From contig JAILWY010000007.1 in the NCBI GenBank assembly GCA_022113835.1, positions 6,344,001 to 6,408,000 on the forward strand: a stretch of DNA of 64,000 nt, in the 5' to 3' direction. The stretch is from Atopsyche davidsoni (taxonomy: Eukaryota > Arthropoda > Insecta > Trichoptera > Hydrobiosidae). Positions 52,801 to 64,000 of this stretch are shown here, one piece after another. A program made the translations under genes and the position numbers. The notes under the pieces were generated by a model, which was given only the letters and a program-made list of their open reading frames with translations, ran no database searches and was not told where the DNA came from. Position 1 is the first letter of the stretch; each line of letters opens with the position of its first letter.

Positions 52801-55800
52801 CTGCAGTGCTTGGAAATCAGGGAATAGGAATCCTGTATTCTTTTTATCAGGGTGCGGTCTGAAAGTAGTCAAATGGAGAAATAAATTAGAGTATATAAAA
52901 TAACATAATATGAGATTAATAACTTAATAAAATTATTTAAATTGTTAAAGCTATACTATATTAATCATTATGGCAATCAATGTGTTGCAAACCTTCTAGA
53001 AAAATTATCCAGGTAATATCGGTAAAGTTTGATTTGAATTTCTGTCAGGCTGATGAATAGGACATATTCATGTTTTGGGGGTAAGAACGGTGCAAGTACA
53101 GCGTAATCCCTTCTCTGAAAATGAAAGAAAAGCAAATTAACATCAAGCATATTGAAAGACAATTGAGGGGTGTGGCTACTTTGTAAGAAAACGTTATTAC
53201 ATAGACACATATGTAATATGGTTCAAATGCATTATAATTTTAGGTACATACTTGTACAGCTCCCTCCAGCATGTTGTGTAGGACGTGAGATCGTCGCTTC
53301 ATGACTTTGATGTCATGTTCTGTAGAGTCGGTGTACTGACCATTGGTGATGGGATTCACAAATCTGTTCAGGTACTCATTGTATTTTCCAAGTAAATTTG
53401 GCTTCACAAACTGCACCATGCAATAATCTGAAATATTAAATTTGTTTGAAGTCTATGAAAGAATTTAAGATTAGGTCTCTTGGAAGAATAATAATAGTCA
53501 TGAAGGTGAGGAAAATTTAACTTTTAACCTTATATTATTGAAATATGTAACAAATAACAATGTATTTCAATATAATATTCACCAAAAAATATATTAAAAA
53601 GACTTTTTTTATGCAACGCTATATAAAACCCAAATTTTGCTTTAGAATTAAAATGATAAATCTTTTCCAAATGATTAGTGTCAATAATTTAATTTTGTTT
53701 TTTAATTGTATTATTATTATAGTTGTATTATTTAAAATAATTAGTTTAGATAAGATGTTAGATAATCACTTTTTAAATATAGATAATTTTGAGAGCCTTA
53801 TTTACGTTTTTGATAGATAACGCAACTTTATACTCACATTCTTTGAGGTTATTTTGCAAAGGAGTTCCCGTTAAGACGATTCGCCGGAGAGTCTTCACTT
53901 TGTTCATAGATTGAGATAAGCTTGTTTTTTCATTCTTCAAAAGATGGCCTTCATCACACACCACTAGATCTGGACCTGTACAAATTACCTTATTCATCAA
54001 CATCTAATGATTGAATTTTCATAATAATGCGAATTTATACATATAATGTAGACATACCTGGATCCACTAAGGCCTTCTGGAAGGCACTGAGTTGAGCCTT
54101 ACGGAATTTTTTATTGTTGTCAGCGGAGAGGTTTCTAAACATCTCATAGCCGAGGACACACACTCCCCCACAATCCACCCACTCTCTCAGCTGATGGGAA
54201 CGCTCACCGTTCTGCTTGAATCTGAAAATTTACAGAGTTAAATAGTGGGCTTGCAAAACAAAGACCATTACTTTGTCACAGTTAGAAAACAGATAACAAA
54301 AAAAAAGCTTTGTGTTCCCCTTTTAAAAGAGGGTGCACACTCACTTGGAGAGTTCAAAGATGTTGACTTCATCATCAGACTCTGCATGCTCCAGCCACAT
54401 ACGGAACTCGTTGACCCAATTGAGGACAGTGCTAAGGGGACACACCACCAGCACTCGCTGCACCTTAGTCTTTTCCTGATGCAGCAGCAAGGTGTGGACC
54501 AGAGCCACAACCTAAAAAAGGAATACCCATATTTACACAACCCGGATTCTTAATTCGTGATGATTGGATTTAAATTTATGGAAATTCAGAAACATCGCTT
54601 GAGTACGTATAATCAGTAAGTTAAGTAGACGGCTAACCATGGGAGCACTGAATGGCTCAACAACATAGTAAACTGCCCGAGCCTTTAACCTCATATCGGC
54701 CTGTTTTTTCATCACTTATTAAGTCTAATTAACCAAATAACTTGAAAGAGTTTTATCATCGTCATCATTTCATTATTGACATCATAGTCTCTTCACAGCC
54801 AGTTTTTTATTTAACGGTTTTACAACTGTATATGCGTAAAAAATATATAATGTTTAAATAAAAAGCTGCCTATGACATCATTAAAACACAGTTCATAAGA
54901 CTTTATAAGGCAATTAGAGTATAACTAATAAGAAAGAACTGACCTGCAAGGTTTTTCCTAGACCCATGCAGTGAGCGAGGATGCAGCCAGATCCTTTGGT
55001 TTCATTGATCTGCTTCACACTCTCAAAGCAAGCGTCCCACATGAATTTAATTCCATTTGCCTGAAAACATAGTGAACAGTTTTAAATTTTGATGGTAAAT
55101 TAATATTGTTACAGAGATTCAATCTCCACTGGAATATTTGACAACATCCTTTACTAGTTATTATGTCAAAGGCAACAATATACCTGATGAGGTTTTAATT
55201 TCCCGACAATGCCGGTGTCCACACTGATGAGGGGCTCCTTGGTTTCAGGGTCAAAGTCCAGCACCACCTTGTCCAATTTCACTACCTCATCTGGTCGCCC
55301 AGACTCGTCAAACAAGCTCTCGTTATACTGAAATATCAAATATAACTTAGTACAAGTAAAAGTGAAACTTAAAAATTCATCACTGAGGAATACAAATGGT
55401 CTCACCTTTGAGACTAATTTTGTAAATTAAAAAAAAAATGTTCATAATTAAATTTTACAAATTTACTAAAGATATTCAATATAAAATAGATTAAATGCGC
55501 AATACGAAAAATAAGAGAAAAAATTTGAAAAGTGACTCAATGTAAATTCTGTTTAAAATTAACTATAATTGTTTTTGTTGTTAACCACAGTTTGATTTAA
55601 AAAAACCGTATTTTTGTCGAATATAGTTTTGATCAATTCATTTTTGAATAAAAAAATTTAGAATTTTCCAGTTGCACATGCTAGTGACATTATCAATAAA
55701 TTATTAATTTATCACCGAGTGAACAAGCCAACTACGCGGTTTTGTTAATATTGAAACAGTCAAAAGATGACTTTTTATTTGAGTGAGGAGCTATACTTTT

Positions 55801-58800
55801 ACATGTATGTTAAAGTTAACAACCAACTTCTTGGATTACATCTATTCTATTTCACTCATTGGTATTTGCAATGCAGCTAGTGCAACTGTGATAGGGAAAT
55901 AGAAACTTACCAGTTTCTGTCGCTCAGAGATACGCTGTACACGCTCTTTCTCTTTGCGAGCAGCTATACGAGTGGCTGAGTCCAGCTTGGTGGAGCGTTT
56001 GACCTTTCGGATATTTTTACGGCCTCCCTTTTTACCCTCTCCATCGCTACCAGAAGCATCGTCATCATCACCACCCTCACTATCCTCACCCGACAGACGC
56101 TTGATGCGCCGACGTTTTTTGGGGCTGAAAACACAATACTCCTCTCATTTCTTCAAGAATATATGATATTCCAAGAATAATTTACTTAGTGCCAAGTATT
56201 TGATTCAACTCAATTTTTAATTAGACAATGTATGGATTAAATAGCAGAGGATGAGGCGAATAAGGATAGAATTAAGCAGTCTGCAACATAGCCACATACA
56301 AAGAAAAAATACCTTTTAGTTTCTGAATCAGATCCCTCTTGGGATTCCCCAGAAGACCCTTTGTTCTGTTTTCTCTTCCTCATTGCTGGGACAAATATCT
56401 CAGAGTCCTCAGATTCTGATCCACTAAGTAGCTTATCTTCGTAGTCTTCATTCTCTTTGGCATCCGAATCATTTCCGTTTTGATCAGAATTGCTAATATT
56501 CAATGCATTTTTTGAGCTGCGATGTCAAAATGATGGATATTACTAATTACATATTTTTTAATAAAAATAAAAACTAATAATTACAAAAACATTTCTGAGA
56601 GGAAAACTTTTGATTGCGAGTTTAAAATTAAATCTATTGTCTAAATTCTATCTATTAAATTCTTTTGTCTAAATAAAAATTAAACCAAATCGTTCACGAG
56701 ATTACTGACATTTACCACTGAGAACTCACTGTCTCAGTGATAAATGTCAGCAGTCTCACTCACCGATTGGTTTTTTTAATATACTTATATATAATGGAGT
56801 ACTACATATTAATATCTTTATAATAAATAGTTTTTTACCTCTTACTAGCTGTGCTGTTGTTGCTGTCTTCATTCATGTCATCCTCCTCATTTTCAGACTC
56901 ATCCATCTAAAATAGAACAAAATTATTGAAAAAATATTCAATAACATAACAAACTTATATAATAATAAGTTCATATGAATAAAATAAATATTTCTATAAA
57001 GTATACTTTTTAAATTAATCAAATGAAGAAGTCAAAGTTTAAATTACACTGCTGGTATAAATATAAAAGTATTGTCTTTTCTGTCAGTGAATTATATGGT
57101 GTAATAACAGTGAATTAATGCTGTTATAAATGTATTTAGGAAAAGACTGAGGTAGAAAACCCCAAGCCAACGCTTTTTCAGTGACAATTTCATAACTTAA
57201 TCTTTGTTCACAGCTGCTATGGTTATATAGAGAAGTACATTTAATACATACTACACAGACACTTGAGACATCTGATTCTAAATATCCCATATTAAACAAG
57301 AAACTGGAGATACAACTATAGAAAATGCCTACCGTTTCGTTATTCCTGTTTACATTTTTAGGATTGGGAGATTTGCGTGGTTTCTTGTTTTTTCCATTTA
57401 CTTTTCCAGGTTCCAAATCAGAAGTTTCATCACCGTCATCATCATCATCTAGTAGATCGTTCTTTATTGTCTCCATAGGTTTTTCTGCAAATGAGACACT
57501 TTTTGGGGGTGGTCCACTGCTTTGTGGTGAGTCTAAAAACAATAAATAAAAATAGGATAATAATAAAAAATCACATAATATAATAACATAGGAGTAATAT
57601 AAATAAACCAAAAATACAAAAACTTAGTTTCAAATAAAAAAATTACCAGAGTCATCATCTAGAGTTTCTTCATTGTTGCATTCGGTGACCCCATTGGTCA
57701 CCAGCTCTAATAGAGCTCCTGACTTATTTTGTGATGAATCATTTTCGGCAACTGTTGACGAATCTGATTGGGTCCTATAAAATCAAATATATCAGAGACA
57801 TCACAGTAATACAAATTGGTAAGCTAGATAAAAATATTTACTGTACTGTTTTGGATAAAGGAAATGAGAAACCACAAGTACCTTTCAGTGTCAACTGTCA
57901 CAGCAACTGGCTCTCGTGATTTAATTCTCTGGCTTCGCCCCATCTACCAAGCATAAGGCAGGTTTAATCATACGATAAATTCAATTAAATCAAAAGTTGA
58001 TTGTAAAAACTAAAATGGATGATTTAAAACAATAAAAAAGATAGCACATATTAAAAATGGAATAAATTAATAATCAAAAAGATATGAGGTGATGAGCTTT
58101 GAAAATTAAAATGAAAACTATATAAAACACACAACATCTATCCGTAAAAAAAATCCTACACCACATATATACTGATTTATGAAAAAATAAAAGCACTATA
58201 AGCAGTTTTTTTTTTTTATCAAAAATAACAAGAAGAAAACCCTGAATATACACCTAAAAGCCAAAAGCAAAACTACAACAAAACTAAAAATCATCAATCA
58301 ACTAATACAAAAACATTATTATATCATTGATTACTATGTAATTTAGTAAATCCAATTTTTTTACCCATACAGGTTTATAGTATATAAAATATGTTTTTAT
58401 ATTATCAATTCACATATGAAATTATGAGAAAAATCCCACCTATCTGGGGAATTTTATCATTCTTTCATGTGTGGATTGAATACTTAAGAACATATTGTAA
58501 TTTATTATATTTTGGATTGACATAATTAATAACTTTAATAATTTCATTAATTATTCGTCCAATAATATATTTTTTTAAACGATTTAAAAAATAATAGTGA
58601 TTACAACGAAGCAAGAGATTTTTTTAAATAATCTGCCACTGCATTAATTTTAAAGGTGGAATAATTTTTATCCTCATGTCTAGAAAACAAAGACTGATAG
58701 AGGTCATTTTCTTCTTATTAAATAGATGCTACTAAAAGAAGCTTAAAATTCTGGGGTTGTAGTTCAGTATTGCTTATTGGCTCAACAGTTAGACCGTGGA

Positions 58801-61799
58801 TTCTTGACCGAATGGTCCCCGATTCGATCTTCATCCTGACAGGTGAATCCCTAACTGATGTTTTAGGCTCACACCTGTTTTAGTTTTGTCTAAAACAATT
58901 GTATTGGCATTTCATATATATAGAATATGTATGTAAAAAATATGTATATTAACAGAATAAAATTTAAAGATTGTAATAATTTTTTTTTTACATTTAATCT
59001 AAAATTAGTCACAAATGCAAATACAATCACAAGCCAGATTTTTCACTAATTGATAGAAGTTAAATTGACAGGAAAATGTTTGCTAACAAATAAGGGGACA
59101 CGGGTGGTTTCAGTAGAACTCCATAATAGCAAAAGCTACCTAACTAGAAACAGATTTGTCTATTGTTTGTTGTGATGTCCGATGAGGCTATGAAGCTATT
59201 ACTACATATGAGTTCGTGCACTAACCTCATCATCATTTTTGCCACCGACTGAATTGTCAGGGTCTTCCGCGTTTATACCCTGTTTGGTCTTAGGATTTGT
59301 CTGTGATTCTTCACTCCCAGACTCTTCAGATAAACACAGTCCAATTTTGTTGAGATTTCTGGGTAATCTAGTGAGATTTCTTATTTCATTATCGGATTTA
59401 CTAACTTTAGTATTTACTTTAGAATTTACTTTAGAGGGATCTTTAGAAAAAAATTTCACCTTGCCGGTACATGTTCTCGATTGAGAATTTTCACTGTCAG
59501 ATGATGAAATGTTTTTTCTTTCAGTTTTCCCAGAGGATTGTGAATCTTCATCAGAACTGCTTGAATTCATAATTAAAATTTTAGCTGTTTTATTATCCAG
59601 TTTTCTTACTTCATCTGTTGTATTTGACTTGGTATTATTAAAAAATAATTTTCCACATTCATCATAAACTCTTTTAAATCCTTCAGTAGTAGATAATTTC
59701 TCAAATTCAGAAATGTTAGAATTAAGTAGCCTCGCAATGCTCACTGAAGGTTGAAAGCCTGTACCAGAAATGATGGAAGTTTTGATTCGGGCATGCAAGT
59801 TCTTGGTCGTGGTGGATTCGGACGATGATGAGTAGGAATCGGAACCGGAATCAGTATCAGTTGAAGAGTCAAAAATGTAAATTTTAGAATTCCTCTTACT
59901 ATCTCTAGATGGTCTTTTACAGTCTTTTTTTTTTGGCTCTATCACAGGTTTATAGAAGGAATATGAGTCATGATTTGATATTAGGTTAGGCGAACTAATA
60001 ATTTCTGTTGATTGATCTGAAAAGGTAACCACTTTTGTGCGTTTGAGAGATGGAGTCACATTTATGATGGCACTTTGATTGGAAAGCTCTCCCACTTTTT
60101 TGATAGCACTCTGTGTGGAGTTTTCTGGGGGTACATAGCTTGACATCAACTTTGAGATGTTAATACACTTGAGGAATTGTTTAGGAGATTTGTCCACACT
60201 TTTTGGATCTTCATCCACTTGTTTAGGGGTCTCATTCACTTTTTCAGGAGCTATATCCATTGTTTTAGGAGTATCGTCTACATGTTTTGGATCTTCGCTC
60301 ACTCGTTTGGAAAATTTGTCCACTTGTTCTGTATCTTCATCCACTTGTTTTGGAACTTCGTCCACCTGTTTTGAAACTTCATTCATTTGTTCATCTTCTT
60401 TTTTAGAAGCTTCCTTGGCATCCTTAGACTCTTCATTCTCTTCAACAGAATTTTCTTCAGAACCTATTATTTTAGGAAGTTCTTGAGTTGAGGGTTTTTC
60501 TGTTCCTTCAAAGTCTGTTACTATATTCAAAGCTTCCTTTTCTTTTATGGGAGCTTCTTCTACTTCTTCCAAAATTTCTCTCACTGTTTTCAAAGAATTA
60601 TGTCCTTTTTTTGGAATTTCATCAATTTTATCAGAGCTTGATTGAATTATTTCACAAGTTTCCGTAAGGCATTCAGAAGATTTCTCTGCGTTTTTGGAAC
60701 TTCTTTTTACTTTTCTCAAAGCATTACTTCCATTTTTAGGATTTTCTTCTTCCTCCTCAGAAATCGATTTGCTTATTTTCAAAGTTCTTTTCTTTATAGT
60801 CATAGGAAGGTTTTCTACTACTTTTGAGCTTGCTTCTAATTCATTTATTGTATTATCAAATTCTTTGACAGTTTCCGTTTCTTCTGTTTGTGGTTTTTCT
60901 ATTGTCAGATTTCCAGCCTCGGCAATATGGACATGGTTAAGCTCCCTTAAACTGGGTTCAGAATCCTTATCGGTATTAAAGTTTACATTTATGGATGATT
61001 CTTGTTCATTGCTCTTTAAGGGACTATCTGATTTCGCAGGTGACTCTAGATCTAGTATAAGAATACCCTCAGCAGTAGGCTCAGAGTGGAGTGTCGCTGA
61101 ACTCTCTACAACTGTTCTGCTTGAAGTGTAATGCTGATGTTTCTTTGAGTGATGGTGTTGATGTCTGTGTCTATGTCTATCCTTAGAGGAATGTTTCCGA
61201 CTGTCTCGAGAAGAATGTTTGGGAAATGTCATATTAGCAGAACTTTTGTATCCTTTTTGGAAAGATTGTTCTTCTTTACAAATAGAATCAGTTTCTGCTA
61301 CTTCATATTTGTTAAAATAATAAAGTGGAAAATGTGTAATTTCCACTTTGCACTGAGAATAATGTTTGAAGTCCACTCTTTTTGGGATGATCACAGTTTT
61401 CGCATTAAAATTTATGGTATTTATATCAGGCTTGATAGTATTATATTCCCTCTTGACCTTGCTAGACATATTAATATGCTTTTCAGAATCAGTAGTTTTA
61501 ACATTTGTACCGGCAGTTTCCCCAGACGGCTGAGGACGCAAAGACTTTTCCAAATAATTATCGATCGTTTTCTTAACATTATCTTGTACTTTATCTAAGG
61601 ACATCTTCGACAACGAGCATATAAGATAGATTTTTTCAGCAGTCTTTTGTACGTTAGCAGGCGATTGTAGGTATTCTTTTTTCACTTTCTTATCAATGAC
61701 ATTTTGGGAACGTTTTTGAATATTATTTCCCAATATCTTCAAGTATTGTAATACTTCTTCAAAGAAACTATGGAGAGGTAAAGAATCGCCGTCTGACAT
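46831..61799 (-). CDS. XNP: ATRX/XNP SNF2-family chromatin remodeler
   Basis: Minus exons: 61799-59226, 57943-57882, 57774-57647, 57532-57333, 56906-56839, 56516-56313, 56124-55911, 55327-55184, 55060-54944, 54511-54345, 54221-54058, 53975-53838, 53427-53252, 53114-52993, 52858-52732, 52351-52274, 52187-52064, 51656-51467, 51324-51212, 50694-50586, 50493-50322, 49915-49703, 49250-49124, 48856-48693, 47961-47926, 47786-47681, 47314-47208, 47013-46831. Total 6327 nt, 2108 aa. ATRX is an ATP-driven nucleosome remodeler of heterochromatin. Visible motifs: Walker A CMGLGKT (1229-1235), DEGH box (1355-1358), TGTPLQNN (1383-1390), [22 protein letters not shown] (1745-1755) and [11 protein letters not shown] (1775-1785). 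ATRX-specific [23 protein letters not shown] and a Gln/Met-rich tail follow. The 858-residue first exon is acidic and Ser/Lys-rich, with no cysteine cluster that could form the ADD finger of vertebrate ATRX. Confidence 0.96.
56705..56750. repeat. 19-bp inverted repeat in ATRX intron
   Basis: Arms 56705-56723 and 56732-56750 pair at 18 of 19 positions around an 8-nt loop. One T/C difference would remain a G-U pair in RNA of one strand. Intronic. Confidence 0.85.
58751..58960 (+). mobile_element. tRNA-derived SINE-like element
   Basis: An A-box-like TGGCTCAACAGTTAGA (58778-58793) and a B-box-like GATTCGATCTT (58821-58831) stand at tRNA-like spacing. An unrelated body and an AT-rich end follow. 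The surrounding cloverleaf is too degraded for a functional tRNA. It lies in the first ATRX intron, antisense to the gene. Boundaries are approximate. Confidence 0.5.
60174..60383 (-). repeat. Ten 21-bp repeats coding heptads in ATRX
   Basis: Within the first ATRX exon ten consecutive 7-residue units follow the pattern D-E-x-P-K-Q-V (for example [21 protein letters not shown]). They span exactly 210 nt, about residues 473-542. The units have diverged but stay in register. They are rich in Lys, Asp/Glu and Pro and so are probably disordered. Confidence 0.85.
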
Positions 61800-62700
61800 T
61801 TTTTAATTAGGACAATTTTTTCGCGCCCTACGGTTTCTGTCAAAATGAAGGCACGAAGGCGAATGTACGGGTTTTTTCTCCCGGTAATATTACGAAGGTT
61901 GGAGACACAATAATTTAAAACGTCACTAGATGTTAAGCTTTAGGAGCCATTTGATGGGCTACGAGTAAAGTTGGATTAATTGAATTTAGACATCAGCCAT
62001 TACGCCACATCCAACAACAAAACGACGCGCAGCTAGTCGGTGCACTGCTCCGTGGTACTAGCTCCTAGCATTAGCGGCTCTACACACCTGGACGGCTAGC
62101 GGTATGTAAATCCACAGTTCCCTTGAAAGTATCACCAAAAATCATGCACCGAACACAAAAAAATAAATTACGCATGCAAACTAACGCTACCCACAAACTG
62201 CAGCTCAAAAAATGAATGTGAATAAAAAAAAATATATCAAACAATGTTTTTTTTATTCGCTAAATAGATGTACTTACCGCCTAAATTATAATATTACGAG
62301 TGTTCTATCGAAGCACAAACTGTATTTCACAAAAAAACAGCAAAGTTACATATTGACAAGACAAATAACTGCTTGAATACTATTTTTTTACCCCGGAACG
62401 GTCTATCGAGACAAGCAACAACCAAAGTAAACTAGATAGACTTCCGTGGCTCTAGAACAGTGTCCAATAGTGATTTCAATCCGAGCGAACTCCTAAAAAA
62501 AACATTACAGGGATAACCGATTGCAAATTTTCCGGAAAAATAAACAAATATAACATAACAACAAAATTTAGGGAACGATGTAGGTAATTTTTAAATTGAA
62601 ATTAAATAAAATCTAAAGATGAATAATTTATTGATTTAGCTTAATTATAAAGACTACTTATTAAACTAACAATTGAAATCACCTTTATTAATTTTGGCAT
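61800..62700. promoter_or_regulatory. ATRX 5' flank and promoter region
   Basis: No supported gene. It contains the ATRX 5' UTR (a GCGCCCTACGG patch just upstream of the ATG) and moderately CpG-containing sequence to about 62110, then AT-rich DNA. The transcription start is not identifiable by eye. Confidence 0.4.
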
Positions 62701-62795
62701 ATTGATTTAAGAACTATAATCATCTTAAAAAAACAAGTTTGATAATCACTGTCCACATCCGTAGGTAATGGTGAACAGCGTGTGGGCAATGGTAG

Positions 62796-62924
62796 TCAGC
62801 ACAAGTCGCACACATAATTGCGGGCTGAGTTCCACCCAGTGCAATCTGCTTGAAGCCTAAGTCCACAAGAAGTCCACTGTAACCACATTTCATTGTCTTG
62901 CCCAAATTCACCGCATACACCGGT
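62796..62924 (-). pseudogene. Transposase zinc-binding tail remnant (pogo-like?)
   Basis: A 42-codon frame reads CGEFGQDNEMW, then CGL, CTGW and NYVCDLC before its stop. The spaced cysteines with W and Y/V-C-D-x-C resemble the C-terminal zinc-binding tail of pogo/Tigger-type transposases in insects. An upstream Cys pair is in another frame (near 62934), so the remnant is frameshifted. The link to pogo is from memory and uncertain. Confidence 0.4.
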
Positions 62925-63006
62925 CACAAGGGTCTTTTGCATCATTGTCATTAGTATTCACATTTTAAATAGAATAAAATACATGAGGGATTTTTCCGCT
63001 TGTTAA

Positions 63007-63043
63007 TTTTTATTGGTGACCGGTTTCGCCAACCTTTCACGTT
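63007..63043. repeat. Short dispersed repeat (copy 2)
   Basis: Matches 36533-36568 (TTTTTATTGG...TTCGCCAAC...TTCACGTT). It is followed by CACGTT/AACGTG inverted motifs. Probably part of an old transposon. Confidence 0.6.
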
Positions 63044-63684
63044 GACATTATCAAACTGAGTGAAACGTGCTAACGTGAAACGAGTCAATCAAAATCAAAT
63101 CGTCAATACAATAAGAAATACTTACGATTGCTCAAACTCGTGCGTGACCTGATTTATCACACAACGTAGTTTTAGACTTACTACTATATAAAAGGCATTA
63201 TAATAGGTACATCTAAGAAATACAAACCTCAAACATTGTTACCAAAAATAAAATTACTGAAACACCAGGAGAAATGATTATTTTATGTCAATTTAATTTG
63301 GCGAATTCTTCATCCAAAGCATTCTTTTCAGAAAGTAAATCTTTAGATTTTAGTGTTTTATTTTTAATAATAATAAAATTCATCTTGGGTCCACATGCAA
63401 AATTTATCCATGCCGGAGCTTACACCATAGATATGTTAACATTTATAGGCTATTACTATTTGTTTATGGTTTTTAACCGTCAGAGTCAAAGTTAAATTTG
63501 CGTCAAAATTGATTGCGATTTGTTGATATCTTTCATAGAATAGATTAAATAAGTTCGATTGATTTCCATTGAAGTCATCGAACGCTAGATTTTTATTCCT
63601 GTATATTAGTTGTTTTTCTAACCTTTTAAAAATCATTCGAGAGTATGATTGATTGAATTTAACTGTGCATGTTTTGGCTATACA

Positions 63685-63990
63685 ATGACAAATAAAGCTG
63701 TGAGTGTGGACGCTGTTGGGATTTCGCCGGAGAATGGCACTAGTTCTGCGAATTATCATTCTCAAGCGGGACCGTCCAGACCGAACACAGCCGACGATTA
63801 TGATGGTGAACTGGATCATATATCCGATGACGAGGAGGGTGGTATCAGAATTGGAGACATTTATATCCCGCCTGCACCCAAACCGGCTCTGACCATGGAA
63901 GCAACTGGGCCTAGGCTTATAATTACTGATATTGAAAATGTGAATTTCAAAAGCTATGCTGGAACTCAGTCTTTGGGTCCTTTTCATAAG
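63685..63990 (+). CDS. SMC4: SMC4 condensin subunit, first coding exon (partial)
   Basis: The ATG at 63685 opens 102 codons up to a donor after AAG at 63990 (AAG|GTTTTT). The exon has an acidic, disordered start (DELDHISDDEE-like) and then PRLIITDIENVNFKSYAG and LGPFHK. These are the residues just before the Walker A of SMC4, and the FKSYAG...LGPFHK combination is typical of SMC4 rather than SMC2. SMC4 pairs with SMC2 in condensin, which compacts mitotic chromosomes. The ATPase head and coiled coil lie beyond the window. Confidence 0.93.
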
Positions 63991-64000
63991 GTTTTTTTTA

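Noticed and set aside
58751..58835. Functional tRNA gene
   Set aside because: A and B boxes are present, but the stems do not close into a cloverleaf. Treated as a SINE.
59239..61598. Long plus-strand ORFs (81-149 aa) opposite ATRX exon 1
   Set aside because: They are antisense shadows of an 858-codon exon that is clearly coding on the minus strand. Their Ser/Phe-rich composition mirrors its Lys/Glu/Ser codons.
63274..63495. 73-aa hydrophobic plus-strand ORF upstream of SMC4
   Set aside because: It might suggest a small membrane protein, but I recognise no family and it lies in the probable SMC4 5' region. Not supported.
63436..63987. 183-aa minus-strand ORF over SMC4 exon 1
   Set aside because: The plus strand encodes recognisable SMC4 sequence with a matching splice donor. 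The minus frame has no domain.
1..64000. CRISPR arrays, bacterial operons, riboswitches, integrated phage
   Set aside because: Spliced eukaryotic genes fill the window, and no direct-repeat/spacer array or prokaryotic gene was seen.

Overview
The window is insect nuclear DNA, most likely from Lepidoptera or a close relative. It is AT-rich (judged by eye) with scattered GC-rich islands, has many short GT-AG introns, and carries Helitrons with TC...CTAG ends, fold-back elements and a SINE-like repeat. No search was run. Gene names rest on splice-by-splice hand translation and recalled family motifs. Every internal exon phase in the three multi-exon genes closes without a frameshift or internal stop.

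Layout. (1) 1-~370: possible last coding exon of a plus-strand gene. (2) 3782-11778, minus: complete FOXN2/3-type forkhead gene (Drosophila CHES-1-like family), 10 coding exons, 524 aa. (3) ~11.8-34.5 kb: no convincing protein gene. This stretch looks like 5' introns and promoter DNA of the forkhead gene: several GC islands, a 16-bp tandem array of CRE motifs, RFX X-box-like motifs, one Helitron end and three related fold-back elements. (4) 34551-41392, minus: complete ZFYVE1/DFCP1-like gene, 15 coding exons, 668 aa, with a P-loop domain and two C-terminal FYVE fingers; a second Helitron lies in one intron. (5) 42628-43170, plus: intronless 180-aa CENP-M-like gene, head-to-head with ZFYVE1. 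(6) 46831-61799, minus: complete ATRX/XNP chromatin remodeler, 28 coding exons, 2108 aa, with no visible ADD finger. (7) 62.7-63.1 kb: transposon debris. (8) 63685-63990, plus: first coding exon of the condensin subunit SMC4, which runs off the window.

The right-hand third groups three chromosome-structure genes: a kinetochore subunit, a heterochromatin remodeler and a condensin subunit. The CENP-M candidate is the most interesting locus. Lepidoptera are holocentric and are reported to lack CENP-A while keeping part of the inner kinetochore. The most unusual noncoding signal is the GC island at 22.9-23.2 kb, with five CRE cores at an exact 16-bp period next to an X-box. A smaller island at 13.6-13.76 kb shows the same X-box-then-CRE order.
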